DNA of 64,000 nt, taken from contig CAVNZM010000011.1 of assembly GCA_963693365.1 (NCBI GenBank), positions 4,464,001-4,528,000 on the forward strand, written 5' to 3'. The notes beneath the pieces were generated by a model. That model did not search any database. It had not been told where the DNA came from and saw only the letters and a program-made list of their open reading frames with translations. This stretch comes from Amoebidium appalachense (taxonomy: Eukaryota; Ichthyosporea). The number at the start of each line of letters is the position of its first letter. The first letter of the stretch is position 1. The position numbers and the translations under genes are program-made. Shown piece by piece: positions 1 to 12,921 of the stretch.

Positions 1-361
1 TGTATTCATCTAAACACGCCGATCACTAAGGGGCAAAAAAAAGGGGGGGAAAAAAAAAAAAAGCAGGGAAACAACAAAACAAGCGCAGAGAGTGACACAG
101 ACCCACCCAAGGGACACCATCCCATACCACCGCTTATTAAACATACCTCACTTCGGACCAACAGGCGCCCCCCCCACCTATGCCAATCTCGGAATCCGCT
201 TGCGAAGTCGCCCTGCCCGCTGCACGTCTGTAGTAGGTGTGGGTACAGCAGTGGTGGTGGCTGGAGTGGTCTTGCCTGACTGCTGAAAAAATAGTTGAGG
301 TTCATTAGAAATCGGCTAGGAGAGGCGGACAAAAGGGATTACATTTTAACAACCTTGCCGG

Positions 362-397
<36 letters not shown>

Positions 398-989
398 TCC
401 CCCCCCCACACACACACACGCACACACACGCACACACAAAGAAAAGAGAACAACAAAAACAGACAAACAAACAAACAAACACTTACAAACAAGCAAAAAA
501 AACAATTACTTTCTCCCTGCCTCCTGTGCACCGCTTTCCTACACTTTGTAACGACAGGAAGGGAATTGCACAGGGTAGAGGCAGGCGGCGGGGTGTGGTA
601 GCAGCAGGGGGTAGATATGTGGTTGATTTGATAAGCAATCCTTGTGTGCGTGCGTGCGTGCGTGCGTGCGTGTGTGGGTGCGTGAATGTGTGTGTGTGCG
701 TGTGCGTGTGCGTGTGCGCGTGCGCGTGCGTGTGTGTGTGTGTGTGTGTGTGCGTGTGTGTGTGTGTTGTGTGTGTGTGTGTGTGTGCAAAGGTGGGGAG
801 TGGGCAAGTACCGGTGATAAGGGGAGCTACTTGCTGATTGGCGCCTTCCGAAGTGTCGCACGCAGATAATCCCCGTGTATATGTCCAAGTTCCTCTTTAT
901 GTTTGTGTGATTGCACAAAACAAGCAAACTTTGACGTTCTCTTTTTATTTTCAGCTTCCGAAGCCAGATTTTTGTGATATGCCCTTCTC

Positions 990-1033
<44 letters not shown>

Positions 1034-1472
1034 GGCGGGGATGATAGCAATATGCCTATGCTGTTAATGGGTTTATCAAAAGGTGCCGTAACTGCGGTGA
1101 GGTTGAACGGGGCACGGGGGAGGAGGGGTGGAGAAAGCCGTGGAAGGAGGGCGGGAGGCGGGGGGGCGGGGGAGGGGGGGGGGGGAGAGAGAGGGGGGGG
1201 GGGAGGGGGGGGAGGGGTTCTTGCCTTCCCGAGATAGGCCGGTTGGGAGGGGATGGTTGGCTTTTCGGAACCATCGGTGCAAATTGTTGCTGGTTGGGGG
1301 ATGTGAGATGATGTTGATGTGTTGACGGGGTTTGATGCGTTGTTTTGAGTTGAAAGACACACAGAGGTGGTGGATGGATTTTGCCACTGAGGCTGGGCGC
1401 AAGGGAAAAACTGTGGAAAGAAATGTGATGGGGTGCTGTGTGGCGTAACGGGAAAGAGTGGATTTCCAAACA
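1..1472. other. Repeat-rich stretch, no supported gene
   Basis: It holds poly-C at about 361-395 and 991-1031, a (GT)/(GTGC) block at about 643-788 and G-rich purine tracts at about 1150-1216. Open frames here are repeat translations. Confidence 0.6.
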
Positions 1473-2084
1473 TCATGTTAGAAGGTGGAGGAAGTGGGCG
1501 GGTTGAGAAGGGAAATTGGGAAGGGAGTGGTTGGTGTGGATGTTGGGTGGGTTGCGTGCTTGCAGGCGGAAAGGAGATGGCGCTGAGATCGGGCCCAAGG
1601 GGGGGTTTGAACACAGTGGTGGTGGCTGAAATATAAACGGGGTTGGTGGTGGGGGTCCAAATTCACTGGAATATCGATTGGCGGTGTTGTTCTCAGGGGC
1701 GTATGGGCAGTAGTGGTTGCTACCGTCGTGGTTTTGGTGTGCGAATGTTTGGTGTGGTGAGTATGGGTATTGGTTTCCGTTCGAGGTTTGGGTCATGCTT
1801 CCCTCGCATGGCCCGTACGTGTTTGTGTTTTGGTTTGGATTGATACGGGATATATTTGGCGAGAATGGTTGCTTGACGCCGATCGGTTCCGGTTGGAAAA
1901 CGAATCCGGGTGGGCGTTCGGGTTGGAAAACGAATTGGGGGGGGGGGGGTGGGTGTTCGGGTTGGAAAACGAATTGGGTTGGGTGTTCAGGTTGTGGCGG
2001 TTTGGAGTTGGAGAACTGAAGTAACGGGGTTGACCACCGGTGAGGGAATTGTTGGGGAAATTGGCTGAGTGTTTGTTGTTGCAA
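1473..2084 (-). CDS. Doubtful Q/N/P-rich open frame, possibly frameshifted
   Basis: A 203-codon minus-strand frame codes a low-complexity Gln/Asn/Pro-rich chain, with three FVFQPE repeats and stretches such as NPNQNTNTYGPC and SPHQTFAHQNHDGSNH. Near 1605 (plus-strand run of seven G) the more protein-like reading moves to another frame, which continues to about 1240 with FGNPLFPVTP and HFFPQFFPCAQPQWQNP. That could be an indel, a short missed intron, or chance in biased sequence. If real it would be a disordered, prion-like region. No homology is recognised and no promoter or poly(A) signal pins it down. Confidence 0.25.
   Translation of the reverse strand: MQQQTLSQFPQQFPHRWSTPLLQFSNSKPPQPEHPTQFVFQPEHPPPPPQFVFQPERPPGFVFQPEPIGVKQPFSPNISRINPNQNTNTYGPCEGSMTQTSNGNQYPYSPHQTFAHQNHDGSNHYCPYAPENNTANRYSSEFGPPPPTPFIFQPPPLCSNPPLGPISAPSPFRLQARNPPNIHTNHSLPNFPSQPAHFLHLLT
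1885..1990 (+). repeat. Short minisatellite, 30-39 bp unit x3
   Basis: GGTTGGAAAACGAAT recurs at 1891, 1921 and 1960 with G-rich spacers. On the minus strand each unit codes FVFQPE in the doubtful open frame. Confidence 0.8.
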
Positions 2085-2607
2085 CTGTAGTTTTGGTTGA
2101 TGGGTGGGGTGTTAAGCAATCGGTGGCTTGCGTTGCGGTTGTTGTGGTTGGTAGCTTGGGGAGGGTAAGGGAGAAGCCCATCGCCGGGGCCTGTGGCTGT
2201 GGCAAACTGTGGTGTGTCTGTGCATATTGAAATTGTTCAGTTTGTATAGTATATTATGTTGCGTATAGTATGTTGTGTTTGCCTAATACAGTATAGTATT
2301 TATAGTATGTTTAAGTTTGTGTAAAGTATTACAGTTTGTATAGAAGGTTATATGTGGTATTCAAAAGAAATATAGTTTGTATCGTGTGTAAAAAGAAGTA
2401 TGAAAAATAAGTTTGGACAAGAGGCTTAAAAAAGAAAGCGGGAGATTGCTGGTCTAGAATGGGGTACCGTGGTAATAAGGATACAGCTACTTCGAACATG
2501 CATGCACACCAATGCACCGATGGATACAAGGGGAAAAAAAGGCAGACAAGGAAGAGTGGCCTAAAATGAGGGATGGTGCCGAGCTATGCGGAGGAAGAGG
2601 GCGGGGG

Positions 2608-2653
<46 letters not shown>

Positions 2654-2755
2654 ATGAATGCCGGAAGCACAACAACAACCGTTAAAAAAAAAAAAAAAGA
2701 CCTGAGAGATTTAAAGAGGAAAATAATATCAAAACCAACACCCGACTTTTTAATA

Positions 2756-2803
<48 letters not shown>

Positions 2804-2808
2804 AAGAA

Positions 2809-3007
2809 AAGTAATCCGAGAACAAAGTGCTGAGAGACATTTCAAAGACCATAATAGGCAAGAAGAAGGAACGTAAGTAGCAAGAAGAAAAAACACACAA
2901 AAAATAAGATAAGAACAAAGCGCCGGAGACATTTCAAAGCACACAAGAAGCAAACAAGCCAATTCAAGGGCAACATACCACCAAGGATACCTGGACACCA
3001 TGGCATG

Positions 3008-3051
<44 letters not shown>

Positions 3052-3310
3052 AAAAGTAACACAAGAACAAAGCGCCGAGAGACATTTCTAAGAACATAAC
3101 AAGCAAACAAGCCAATTTAGGTGAACGCACCACCAAGAATACCATCCTGCACATGCATGGAAAAAAAAAAAAAAGAAAAAAAAAAAGAAGAGCGGAAAAA
3201 TAACACAAGAACAAAGAGCCGAGAGACATTCAAAAAACAATAGAAGCAACAAGCCAATTTAAAGGGCAACGTACCACCAAGAATGCCATCCTGTACAGGC
3301 ATAGCCTGCT
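2809..3310. repeat. Tandem repeat, unit about 100-145 bp, four copies
   Basis: Four diverged units each contain ACAAAGCGCCGAGAGACATT (starts near 2820, 2915, 3067, 3212), then CAAGCCAATT and CACCAAGAATACC. They are separated by A-rich tracts, and the first unit is partial. Confidence 0.8.
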
Positions 3311-3328
3311 GGTACCCAATCTTCCCCC

Positions 3329-3437
3329 ATGCACCCGGTGAGTACTGCTGTTGTGTCTGGTCCAGTGGGCGATCTTGGTTTTCTGCTGCATAAGCAAAAG
3401 GGAGAGGAGAAATGGAGAGGTGTTGTGTGTGTGTGCG

Positions 3438-3530
<93 letters not shown>

Positions 3531-3715
3531 GTGTGTGTGTGTGTGTGTGGCAGTGTGGGGGGGGGGGGGGGGGGAGTGGGGGGAGGAGGAGGAGGGGGAG
3601 GGGGGGGGGGGGGGGGGGGCGGCATGTGTGCCCTTTGAGTACTGCTGTTGTGTTGGGTCCAGTGGGGGATCTTGGTTTTCTGCTGCATAGGCAAAGGGCG
3701 GGGAGGGTTGGGGAG
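3329..3715. repeat. Duplicated 75-bp segment flanking (GT)n and G-rich tracts
   Basis: GAGTACTGCTGTTGTGT...GGTTTTCTGCTGCAT occurs at about 3340-3395 and again at about 3637-3690 with few changes. The block between them is (GT)n followed by a G-rich tract. Confidence 0.8.
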
Positions 3716-3834
3716 GCGTTGTGTGTGTGGAGGGGGGGGGGGGGGGTGGGGGGTGGGGGGGGGAGGGGAGGGGGGGGGGGGGGGGGGGAGGGGGGGGGCT
3801 GCATGTGCGCCCGTCTGTGTGCGTTCATGTGCAG

Positions 3835-3866
<32 letters not shown>

Positions 3867-4669
3867 ACGTGTGTGTGCAAGCACATGTGCACAGGTGTGC
3901 GCACAAGAGAGATCAGGGAGCGGAGGAGGGCGACCAGACGGGGGGAGGGGGGGGGGGGGGGGTAAGTGCCTTTGTTGGATATGCACACTATAAATATGAA
4001 AGGCGGAAGCCTAGAAACATATCTTCAACCTCGCCTGAAGGCTCAATCTTCAAGGCTCTCTTGACTGCGCCCCCCCCCCCCCCCCCCCCCCTCCCCCGGC
4101 CAGTTACACCGTGTCCTAAAGCACAACCACCACCACCATCACCATCTTCTGTGATAAAGTAAATATAGGCTCAGGATACGCAGAAAATCAAACGATCCAT
4201 TAGCGCATCGCAACAGATACTGTGCTTAGGGACTGTCAAAAAAAAAAAAAGAAAGCCCACGTTCCTCGTTGCTCGTCTCGACTGCAAAACACAATGAACT
4301 GGCTGTGTCGGATAAAAATAAAACTGCAGAAAAGGAACACAAATGTGCCATCCTTACTACATGGGGTTATTAAAAACACACCCGCAGGAAATGGACACCG
4401 AAAAAAACCATGTGTGTTGAGGTAGTGTGATAAAAGTCTTCTTCTCCTGTTTGCGGAAGCCGAGAAAACTTACCCCAGAAGTGGCCTTGTAACGGTGGTG
4501 TACTCATGTTGTGGGTGTTGCATTTGTGGCCTATTCCCGGGGCCCTCCTGAAATATGGGCGGGGTGTCGTGTCCTCCTGTGCAAGTCTGGGAAAGAGCGG
4601 GGTGGCTCTAAACAAAACCAGAAGGGTTGAGAAAGGAAGTTTGGTGGCCTTCTTCTGTTTTTTTTTTTT

Positions 4670-4700
<31 letters not shown>

Positions 4701-6289
4701 GGGGGAGAGGGGGGGGGAGGGGGGCTGGTGTGTGCATGTGTTAACAAGTGTTAACAAGGTTGTGAGTGTGCGTGTGCATGTGAGTGTGAGTGAAAGAGTG
4801 TGAGCGGGGGCGCGCGTGTGCGTGTTGACGTTTGCGAACATGTGCACGCATCATATGTTCATGCACGTGTGCGTATCGGACTGACATGTCGATGTTTGGT
4901 TTGTTGGTGGTTATTTCTGGAAGTGCTTGCGCCTGTCTCCATATATGTGATATTGATGTACACAGAGGTCTTTTCGTGTAGACAGAGGCAAAGGGGGCTC
5001 AAAAATGGACCCGTGCATAGAGGAAACCAGGCACCAAGGGGTAGGGGTTAGGGACGGGGGGGGGGGGGGGGGGGGGTATTCAGAACAGGGCTCATGAAGT
5101 CTGCCATGACCAACGATTTACAAGGAGTTGGCTGAGATGCGCTTGTGTGTGTGCGCGCCAACGGCACAATGTGTGTGCGAAAACTTGTAATTATGTGTCC
5201 AACGCTTGCGTGTGTGTCTGTATGGGAAGGGCCGGGACCGTGCCCCCCCTCCCCCCCCCCCCCCCCCCCCCCCCTCCCCCCCTCCCCCCCCCCCCCCCCC
5301 CCCTCTCCTCCCCCTCCCCCCCACCCCCCCCCCCCCGAGCCCCCCCTCCCTCCGGGGGGCGGGGGGGGGGGGGAGGGGGAGAAAGGGGGGGGGGGGAGGG
5401 GGGGGGGGGGGAGGGGAAGGGAAGGGGGATGGTGCATGGGCACGTGTATTGAGGCTGTTAAGAGAGCTTAGAGAATTGCCAAACAGAATATGAGGAAAAT
5501 AAATCAGCCAATTTAACTGAAACGGGCTAAGAAAGTGTGAATACCACAAGCAGTTGTAACACCGTACGGGAGGACCGGAGGGGGCTGGAGCTTTGGGGCC
5601 GGGGGTTTTATTGCTTGTTTAGTGGTGGTGGTGGTTGAGAGGGGTGGGTAGGGGGGTAGGTAGAGGGAAGAAAGGGAAGGGAGGGCGGGGGGGGGGGGGG
5701 GGGGAGGGGGGGGGGAGGGGGGGAGAGAGGGGGGGGGGGGGGGGGATGCATCAGGTGCATCGGCATCGGTAAAAGAGAATGGCAAGCACCATGCTCTGAA
5801 AATAAGGACGTATCTAAATTATGGCATAGGTGCTGCGGGAGACCTACCCTCTTTGTATCTCCATGAGTGATGTGTACCCTGCTGGAAAGGATGTCCCACC
5901 CATCCTTGTGTTAGGCAGCCCCCAAATTGGGGAGGAGCTCCGTTGCCTTGCCACATTGAAAAAGAGGCAAATGGCATGAAGATCAATCACGTGCCTGTCC
6001 TTTTCATAAGAGATTTAGAAGGGCAAAGAGGGATGAGGGAGCCTAGGCTGAGGTCACACAAGATCTTGAATGCTTGGATCGGCTTATTCCTCGCAGTGGA
6101 AGTTATCATCAAACCCACACAGTACCCTGAAAGATCTGAGCTAACTAACAGCTCTGAACGAGAAGCCCAATTCTCACTTGGACAATAGCGCAACCATGTA
6201 TCACTTTTTTCCTGGCCTGTACATATCATACGTGTGTCTGAAAGTGTCGCTAACACCGCCTCTTCGCAACGAAAGTTTTCGTGAAGTTT

Positions 6290-6494
6290 CGAGGTTTTGT
6301 GTTTTTCCGATATCAAAAAGCGCGGGAAAAATACGCGCTGTGATTGGTAAAAAGTCAGGGATTGCCGGACAGTGTGTGCTTGTTGGGGGCAGGCAGAGGA
6401 GAAACTATTTTGTACTGTTTCGGTGCGAGGCCTCGCCTTCGAAAGCATAGCGTGGCATGTATGCAAGGAATACTCATAGTGCTAAAGAATCAAC
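6290..6494 (+). promoter_or_regulatory. Presumed NAT9 promoter with E2F-like and CCAAT sites
   Basis: This short repeat-free stretch lies directly upstream of the NAT9 ATG. It has GCGCGGGAAAAA at 6320-6331 (reverse of an E2F-type TTTTTCCCGCGC) and ATTGG at 6343-6347 (an inverted CCAAT box). Neither site is proven; the case rests on position and motif match. No TATA box stands out. Confidence 0.35.
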
Positions 6495-7307
6495 ATGAAG
6501 ATAAACGAACGCACCATAATTGTACGTATCCCTATTAGAATCGACCGCCATCCTCTTTGGCTTACATGCTTTTCTCGTTTTCCTTGTGCACAGTAGGGTC
6601 TGCCTTCTTTGTTGCCAAGATGGGAAGTTATGGGGTTTCGACGGATACGGGTGTTTCTGGATAGAGCGTTTTCCGGCAGGGGAAAAAACGAGTTGCGGAG
6701 ATTTTTCGGGTGGCTGGCTGGCTGGATTATGCTGTTGTCCGTGGTAGATGGAGTGAGGTAAGAGGTTATGTACACAGTAAGGGGTAGGCCAGAGAGGATT
6801 GGGTAAGCCGGTGGGAGGGATCGGCCCCGTCTGGTGGGTGGGGATTCTAACGTTGCTGGAGAGAGATAACTTTTCGGGAGGTATCGAAATGGCCTTATTT
6901 GTTGTAATAACTCTTTACAGTCTTTTCCTTCACGTGCAAGTCCTCAACAGACTCAGAGGCTGCTCTCAGCCTTAAAAAGTACACTACCTTGGGGCCTCAT
7001 CTCTCTCTCTTTTTCTCACTTGTGCGCTTCTTTTCGGAGGGTATGTGCAGAGGAAACCGGAGGCACAGTGGTGGTCATGGTAGGTATGGAGATGAAGTGG
7101 TAGGGACCCTCAATTAGGGGGTCAGGCCAACGTTGCTGGTCTAAGTCTGACCTGTGCACGTTTTGTGTGCAGGTGGGCCAGAACGTGGTGCTGGTGCCCT
7201 ACCTCAAGGAGCACGTGCCCAGGTATCATGAATGGATGCAGTCGGAGTTTCTGCAAGGTGGGTGGCAGACGTTCTAAACTTGTGGTTTACATAAACCCCT
7301 TTCAAAG

Positions 7308-7372
<65 letters not shown>

Positions 7373-7824
7373 GCACATACACACACACACACTAAAGCGG
7401 AATTAGAAAAAGAAAGCAAGAAGGCTACATGTACATATGCACGCACGCACATACATAAAGGCGAGCGCGCACACACACGGAGAGGGAGAGACACGCGCAC
7501 GCACACACAGGCGCGCGCGCGCGCGCTTATGTACAAATACACACCACTATAGCAGCAAGTGGACACCCTTAGTCTGGCAAAACAGTCCCTCATCCACCAC
7601 CTATTGTTTCTGCTTGTGCTACAGTGAACTGTTTTTTTTATCGACTTGCTGGCCGTTTCTACCTTATCAGCTATCAAACTGATGCAGGCTTTCTCTCACC
7701 TGCCCCCCCCTCCCTTGCTCTCCTTCTCCTTCCTCTCAATCCTTTCTTTTCCCCCCACTCCTCTTTCTGCCCCGCTCTTCCCTCTCCCTCTCTGACTCTC
7801 CCCCCCCCTCCCCCCCCCCCATCT

Positions 7825-7862
<38 letters not shown>

Positions 7863-9916
7863 CCCCCCCCCCCCCCCCCCTTCTGTCCCTCCCTCCCTCT
7901 TCCCCCCACCCCCTCCTCCCCCTCTTTTTTCATAAGGTAATTCGGTAGTATCTCGTTCTGGTTGTCTTTGTAGTTAAGCTTGTAGTGATAAGTGGTCACC
8001 ATATAAGTTCCACACCTCCTTTTTTTTTTCTTTTTTTTTTTTTTTTTCCCCATAACTCTCTGTTATCTTTAGCCTACTGACCAGCATGCACACAGAGACA
8101 ACTGCCTCTGAGCCACTAAGCATCGATGAGGAATATGCCATGCAGAAGAGCTGGAGGGATGACGAAGACAGTGTGTATCCTTCCCCCCCTCCCCCCCCCC
8201 CCCCCCCCCCCCCCCCTGAAACAGCATCTGAGTTGGGTTTCGTTAACGAGGGGAATAGGTCGAAACTCGGGTACTGTGGATGACGTGGGGCCCCCCTGAG
8301 GATGGGCTCTGCTTATTATGCATACTCTTTATGTATGGCTTGCATTCTGCATCGTGTTATCCGTTTGTTCTTGTGTACTTCGTACTTTTTGACGCATTCA
8401 AACCCCCCCCCCCCCCCAAAAAAAAAAAAAAAAAAAAAAAAGAAAAAAACAACAACTTCCGATCTGTCTTTTGGTTGCATCTTTTTTGTTTTTTTGCTGT
8501 ATGTTCTAGGTTGCGCCGTTTTGCTCTTTAGTCTTGTTGATATGGTGTTGGGGAGAAGGCGACGGCCAGGCGGTGGGGGAGGGATGGGTTGGGGGGGGGG
8601 GGTGGAGGGGGGATCTTCTGTGTTAAGTGCCAGTGCCAGGGGGTTTGTTGGATGAGAGAAAGCTGAGTATGTATGTTTTTTGATTCTGCAATGGTAGTTA
8701 GGTTTTACCCTAGTAGTGGTGAATAGCATGCATTGCTACTTGGAGTTGGAGGATGGGGGGGGGGGGGGGAGGTGTAGGGTGGTGTAAAGGGATAGGTCAA
8801 AGTGGGTGTGGAGGGTAAGAAAGCTTTGTTTCTTGTGAGAGCAGTATCTGTGTGTGTGTGTGTGTGTGTGCGTGCGTGTGCGCGTGTGTGTGCGTGTGTG
8901 TGCATTTTCGTGCTGGTGGTTGTGTGTGTGTGTGTGTGTGTGTGTGTGGGAAGGGGGGGGGGGGGGGGGGGGGGAGTTACGTACGTTTGGCAACATTTGT
9001 GTGTTAGGTGTGACGGAAGCATGAAATCGTTTCAAGAAAGTGTTGCTCAATGGGTGGTTTGTTGAGGCAGCGTGAAACTGTGTGTGTGCATGTCGCTGGG
9101 TCAGGGTTGTGGGTGTTGTTGGGGAATAGACTGTACAGGAGGGGTAAGGTGATGTGGGAAGGAGGGCAATATATGTAAAACCACTCGTATGCAGCCCACA
9201 TGCATTCTCTTGCGCCCCCCCCCCCCCCCCCCCCCCCCCCATCTAACCCTTTGAAGCCCCCCCCCCCCCCCCCCCCCCCCCCCCCCACAAAAAAAAAAAA
9301 AAAAAAAAAAAAGGAACAGACGATAAATGTCTTTCCCTTTGCACTGGCATCACACCAATTGATGTTTGACGGGGCGCAGAATGCACATTCATTGTCCTTG
9401 ATCGGCAGCAATACGATGCAACCAACAGCCTTGTGGGTATGTGGCTGTCAATGACCTTTATGCAGGGCAGGAGCAATGTTTTTGCTTCTTTTAGTTGTTA
9501 ATGAGAGCATATTGGGTTAAAGCTGTCGTAGGAAAAAGGTGGTGGTTGGTTTGTTGGGGGAAAGGCGAGCCCACTGCTTTGATGTGCTGTTGAGATAGCG
9601 GTAAGTGGGATGTTGTCTTAGGCATGCCATGATAGGTAATGGTTGAAGGGAGGCAATCATATAGCTGAAAGAAGGTGGGTGGAAAAGGGGTTCCCGAAAC
9701 TTTAACGTGTGCGAGAGGGAAACATATCGTGATGTCATTATGGATGGGGGAAATCAAATGGGTTTGAATGGGAGCCATAGACATGCTACGGATCATCTCC
9801 AATGGTCGCCTTTGAGGGTAACCGATTATACATGATAAGATTGGTGAACAAGTGCTATAGCCGAGTTTGGGGGACTTTCCCACTATGTCTTTATAACCCC
9901 CCCCCCCCCCTTTTTT

Positions 9917-9948
<32 letters not shown>

Positions 9949-10277
9949 GCATGGCAAGCAGGGGGAAAAGGAAGGAGATGGACAGGGGGTGGGAAGGGGA
10001 AGCAGGGAGGGACTAGCTCAACGGAACAATGTTGTTTTTCAGGACAGTCACAACTATTGCCTTTTGTCGACACTTCAAGACAATGCACTTTAGTCCTTAC
10101 AGCTTTTCCCCGAAAATCTCCTCCCCCATATATCCAGGAATAAGTTGCCTATTCCATGTTTTCATTGCTGTTTCTTCACCGCAGAGCCCATGGTCGGGGA
10201 TGTGAATCTTTTCTTCAACGACCATGACGACCGCACGGCTGCAGAGATAGAGATCATGATAGCAGGTACATGCTCCC

Positions 10278-10326
<49 letters not shown>

Positions 10327-10645
10327 AAAAAAAAAAATAATAAAAAAACCCCTTCCCACTCGCCCTGCATGCCCTCCCACCCTACTCCGCCCGCCTTCTC
10401 TACCTTTTTTGTCTTCGTGTTCCCATGGTTCCTGATCCGATCACCCCTCTCCTTTTGTGGTTTTTGTCCTCTTATCGCAATTTTGTGCACTTGTGTTTTT
10501 CTGCTTGCCATTTTATTACGTGCAAGCCCCCACCTCTTCTACCCCTCTTACTCATCTACATGTGCGCGCACATACGAGCGGTACACAAGTACATACACAC
10601 ACACTCGCATACACATTTTTCTTACCACCTCTAAGACTCGCCCCT

Positions 10646-10685
<40 letters not shown>

Positions 10686-11237
10686 CGTCCCTTCTTCGAC
10701 TTGGGTATGTTGTTTTATGACGTCGGCCGATTCTAGCAAAGGCCAAACCGCAAAGAAGGATTAAGGGATGGTGCCCGAGATGCCGTGGTGTGAGGGGGAA
10801 AAGGGGGAGGGAGGGAGGAGGAGGAATGTGGGGGAGGAGGGGGGAGGGGGGAGGGGGGAGGAGGGAGGCACGAGGGTTTTTTTGTGCATATGTGCATGTG
10901 CAGTGCCAGGCCTCAGCAGGGAGATGTATTTGTGCAACCTCAGGTTCCGGTTGCCACGGAGTTTTCTTTTGCTGTTCACATCCACCGACACAATGGTTTA
11001 ACCCCACACACACAGAGGAGAGTGCACGAGGAAAAGGCTGTGGTAAGGAGGCCCTTCAGTTGATGATGCAATACGGTATGGTGTGCATTTCCCTGACATA
11101 CCCCCCCCTCCACCCCCCCCCCCCCCCCCCCCCCCCCCTCCCTCTCCTTCTCTCACACCCCTCCCCTTCCACTCCCACCCCTCCCCTTCACCTCCCTCCC
11201 TCCCCCCCCCCCTCCCCCTCCCCCCCCCCCCCTTCCC

Positions 11238-11273
<36 letters not shown>

Positions 11274-11547
11274 ACCACCACCACCACCACCACCACTTCC
11301 TGGGGGGATTCCTCTGTGCCTTACTGCCGGATGATGGCCTTAGTTCGTATCTCGCGCCTACAAGTATCTTATGGTGTCTCTGGGTAGGTCATGGTTTTGT
11401 CCGTTTTTGTGCTTTGCATTTCTTTTGTTACCTCCAACCGATATTTTCCCAAGTGAGCCTCCCCTTCCCCCCTTCCCCCGGGAAGTTCCCCCTCGCACGG
11501 CACTGACATACACTGCCACACACACACAAACACACACAAACATGGAT

Positions 11548-11590
<43 letters not shown>

Positions 11591-11819
11591 GCGTGCGCAC
11601 ACATGCACGCACACAGGTGCAAGAAGTCTTGGAGTGACGCGATACGTGTCGAAAATTGGAGTCGCAAACACGGCATCAACCCGTCTGTTTACATCCTTGG
11701 GGTACGTTCAGGTTAGCTTTAGCGAGGTTTTTCAGGAGGTAACATTGGAAAAGGCAGTAACGAATGAAGTGAAAGCTGAGCTTGATAGCATCCCTTCCAC
11801 CCTCAGTACACTCCCGTAA
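6495..11819 (+). CDS. NAT9: NAT9-type GNAT N-acetyltransferase (7 exons, 195 aa)
   Basis: Exons: 6495-6521, 7173-7257, 8096-8170, 9380-9436, 10185-10265, 11016-11075, 11617-11819 (stop TAA 11817-11819). The lengths sum to 588 nt and all junctions keep frame with GT-AG sites. The protein starts MKINERTII, then VGQNVVLVPY and YHEWMQSEFLQ, TASEPLS near residue 40, KCTFIVLD near 63, MVGDVNLF near 84, the acetyl-CoA loop RGKGCG (113-118) and VFQEVTLE near the C-terminus. This order and length match the animal NAT9 family (about 200 aa), cytosolic GNAT enzymes linked in flies to microtubule stability; the substrate is not settled. The tiny first exon was chosen because MKINERTII aligns with the family N-terminus and ends at a GTACGT donor. 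Introns hold poly-C tracts just after several donors and one dispersed element (8238-8416). Function is inferred from family similarity. Confidence 0.9.
8238..8416 (+). mobile_element. Dispersed intronic element, copy 1 (full-length, NAT9 intron 3)
   Basis: It begins GGTTTCGTTAACGAGG, has GGTCGAAACTCGGG and ACTGTGGATG, then CCCCCTGAGGATGGGCTC, and ends ACGCATTCAAACCCC running into poly-C and poly-A. It lies just after the NAT9 exon-3 donor (8171) and a poly-C tract. It shares about 125 bp almost unchanged with the copy at 50722. Confidence 0.8.
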
Positions 11820-11972
11820 AATGTTTCGGTGATACTAGCTATAATCGATATGCATTCTGACGCAGTATCCAATCAAACATGACCTCGCACCTTTTAGTGG
11901 TAGAAAAATGTGGCATTGTGAGTGAAAGGCATGTACATACAAACCCTTTCTTTTCTTCCCCCCCCCCCCCCT

Positions 11973-12015
<43 letters not shown>

Positions 12016-12110
12016 GCGCGATTTTGGTGGCAGCAGCGGGACATTCGTTGGCTCGATTTAGTTGTATGGTCCATGGGGAGTGCGTCGAATAAGATCAGCT
12101 AAAGCGCGAC

Positions 12111-12116
12111 AATAAA
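12111..12116 (+). terminator. Poly(A) signal AATAAA, probable NAT9 3' end
   Basis: AATAAA lies 292 nt after the NAT9 stop and past a poly-T tract (about 11971-12013). It is the first canonical signal on the sense strand. Confidence 0.5.
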
Positions 12117-12709
12117 ACAATGAATGAATGCTAATTCTCAAAGTGTTCTGATTACATGTGCTACTGACACAGTCGCACTTAATAGATAAATCCTCCCTTG
12201 CCAATTGCAATTGACCATACGCAGAGCTCGAACTCAACTCCATCCGCACACACATACACTAGCGCATATACATGTCGGTATTCCTCACAATAGTGCTCAC
12301 AATGCACAGATGACACACACACACAAGCACACACAAGCACACATACACACAAGCACACACAAGCACACACACACACACAAGCACACACACACACACAAGC
12401 ACACACACACACACAAGCACACACACACAAACGTGCACACCGTGACACACACACCTTGATGTACGCGTACAATGCATTGCCAAGTGTGCCTGGTGAGTCG
12501 AATATGCTTACTACGGATCATAAACATACATTCGTAATTATGCTAGCGGCCGGGTTATGACCATCCACCGGATCTGTCGGACGTCCCCCCCCCCCCCCCC
12601 CCCCCCCCCCCTCCCCCCCCCCTCCCCCTCCCCCCAAACACGCACACACGCACACACGCACACGTGCACGCAGACATAATAGCACATGTACATACGTATG
12701 CTAAATCTT

Positions 12710-12715
<6 letters not shown>

Positions 12716-12747
<32 letters not shown>

Positions 12748-12785
12748 CCCCCCCCCTCTCTCCCTCTCTCTCTCTCTCTCTCCCT

Positions 12786-12850
<65 letters not shown>
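12716..12850. repeat. (CT)n microsatellite
   Basis: (CT)n with short C interruptions, continuing with C-rich sequence to 12918. Confidence 0.97.
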
Positions 12851-12890
12851 CCTCTCTCTGTGAGATTCTCTCTCTCTCCCTCCCCCCCTT

Positions 12891-12921
<31 letters not shown>

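Larger units (their letters stand above)
2206..6289. other. Intergenic region, repeats only
   Basis: It includes AT-rich sequence (2220-2450), a 42-nt G run (2610-2651), (TA)n 2757-2800, a 40-nt A run (3010-3049), long (GT)n (3424-3549), G/C purine-pyrimidine tracts (3555-3800, 5240-5420, 5680-5745) and a plain unique stretch (about 5780-6290). I found no exon with recognisable homology. Confidence 0.6.

Noticed and set aside
346-1614. 422-codon minus-strand open frame
   Set aside because: Its second half is a translation of poly-G, (CA)n and C tracts; only the first part overlaps the doubtful Q/N/P-rich region, which is reported separately.
5987-6466. 159-codon minus-strand open frame
   Set aside because: It overlaps the presumed NAT9 promoter on the opposite strand; no homology, no supporting splice sites or poly(A) signal.
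8280-8531. Open frame almost repeated at 50690-50891 (MTWGPPEDGLCLLC...)
   Set aside because: Both are translations of the dispersed intronic element, truncated by poly-C; there is no codon bias and most other copies are not open.
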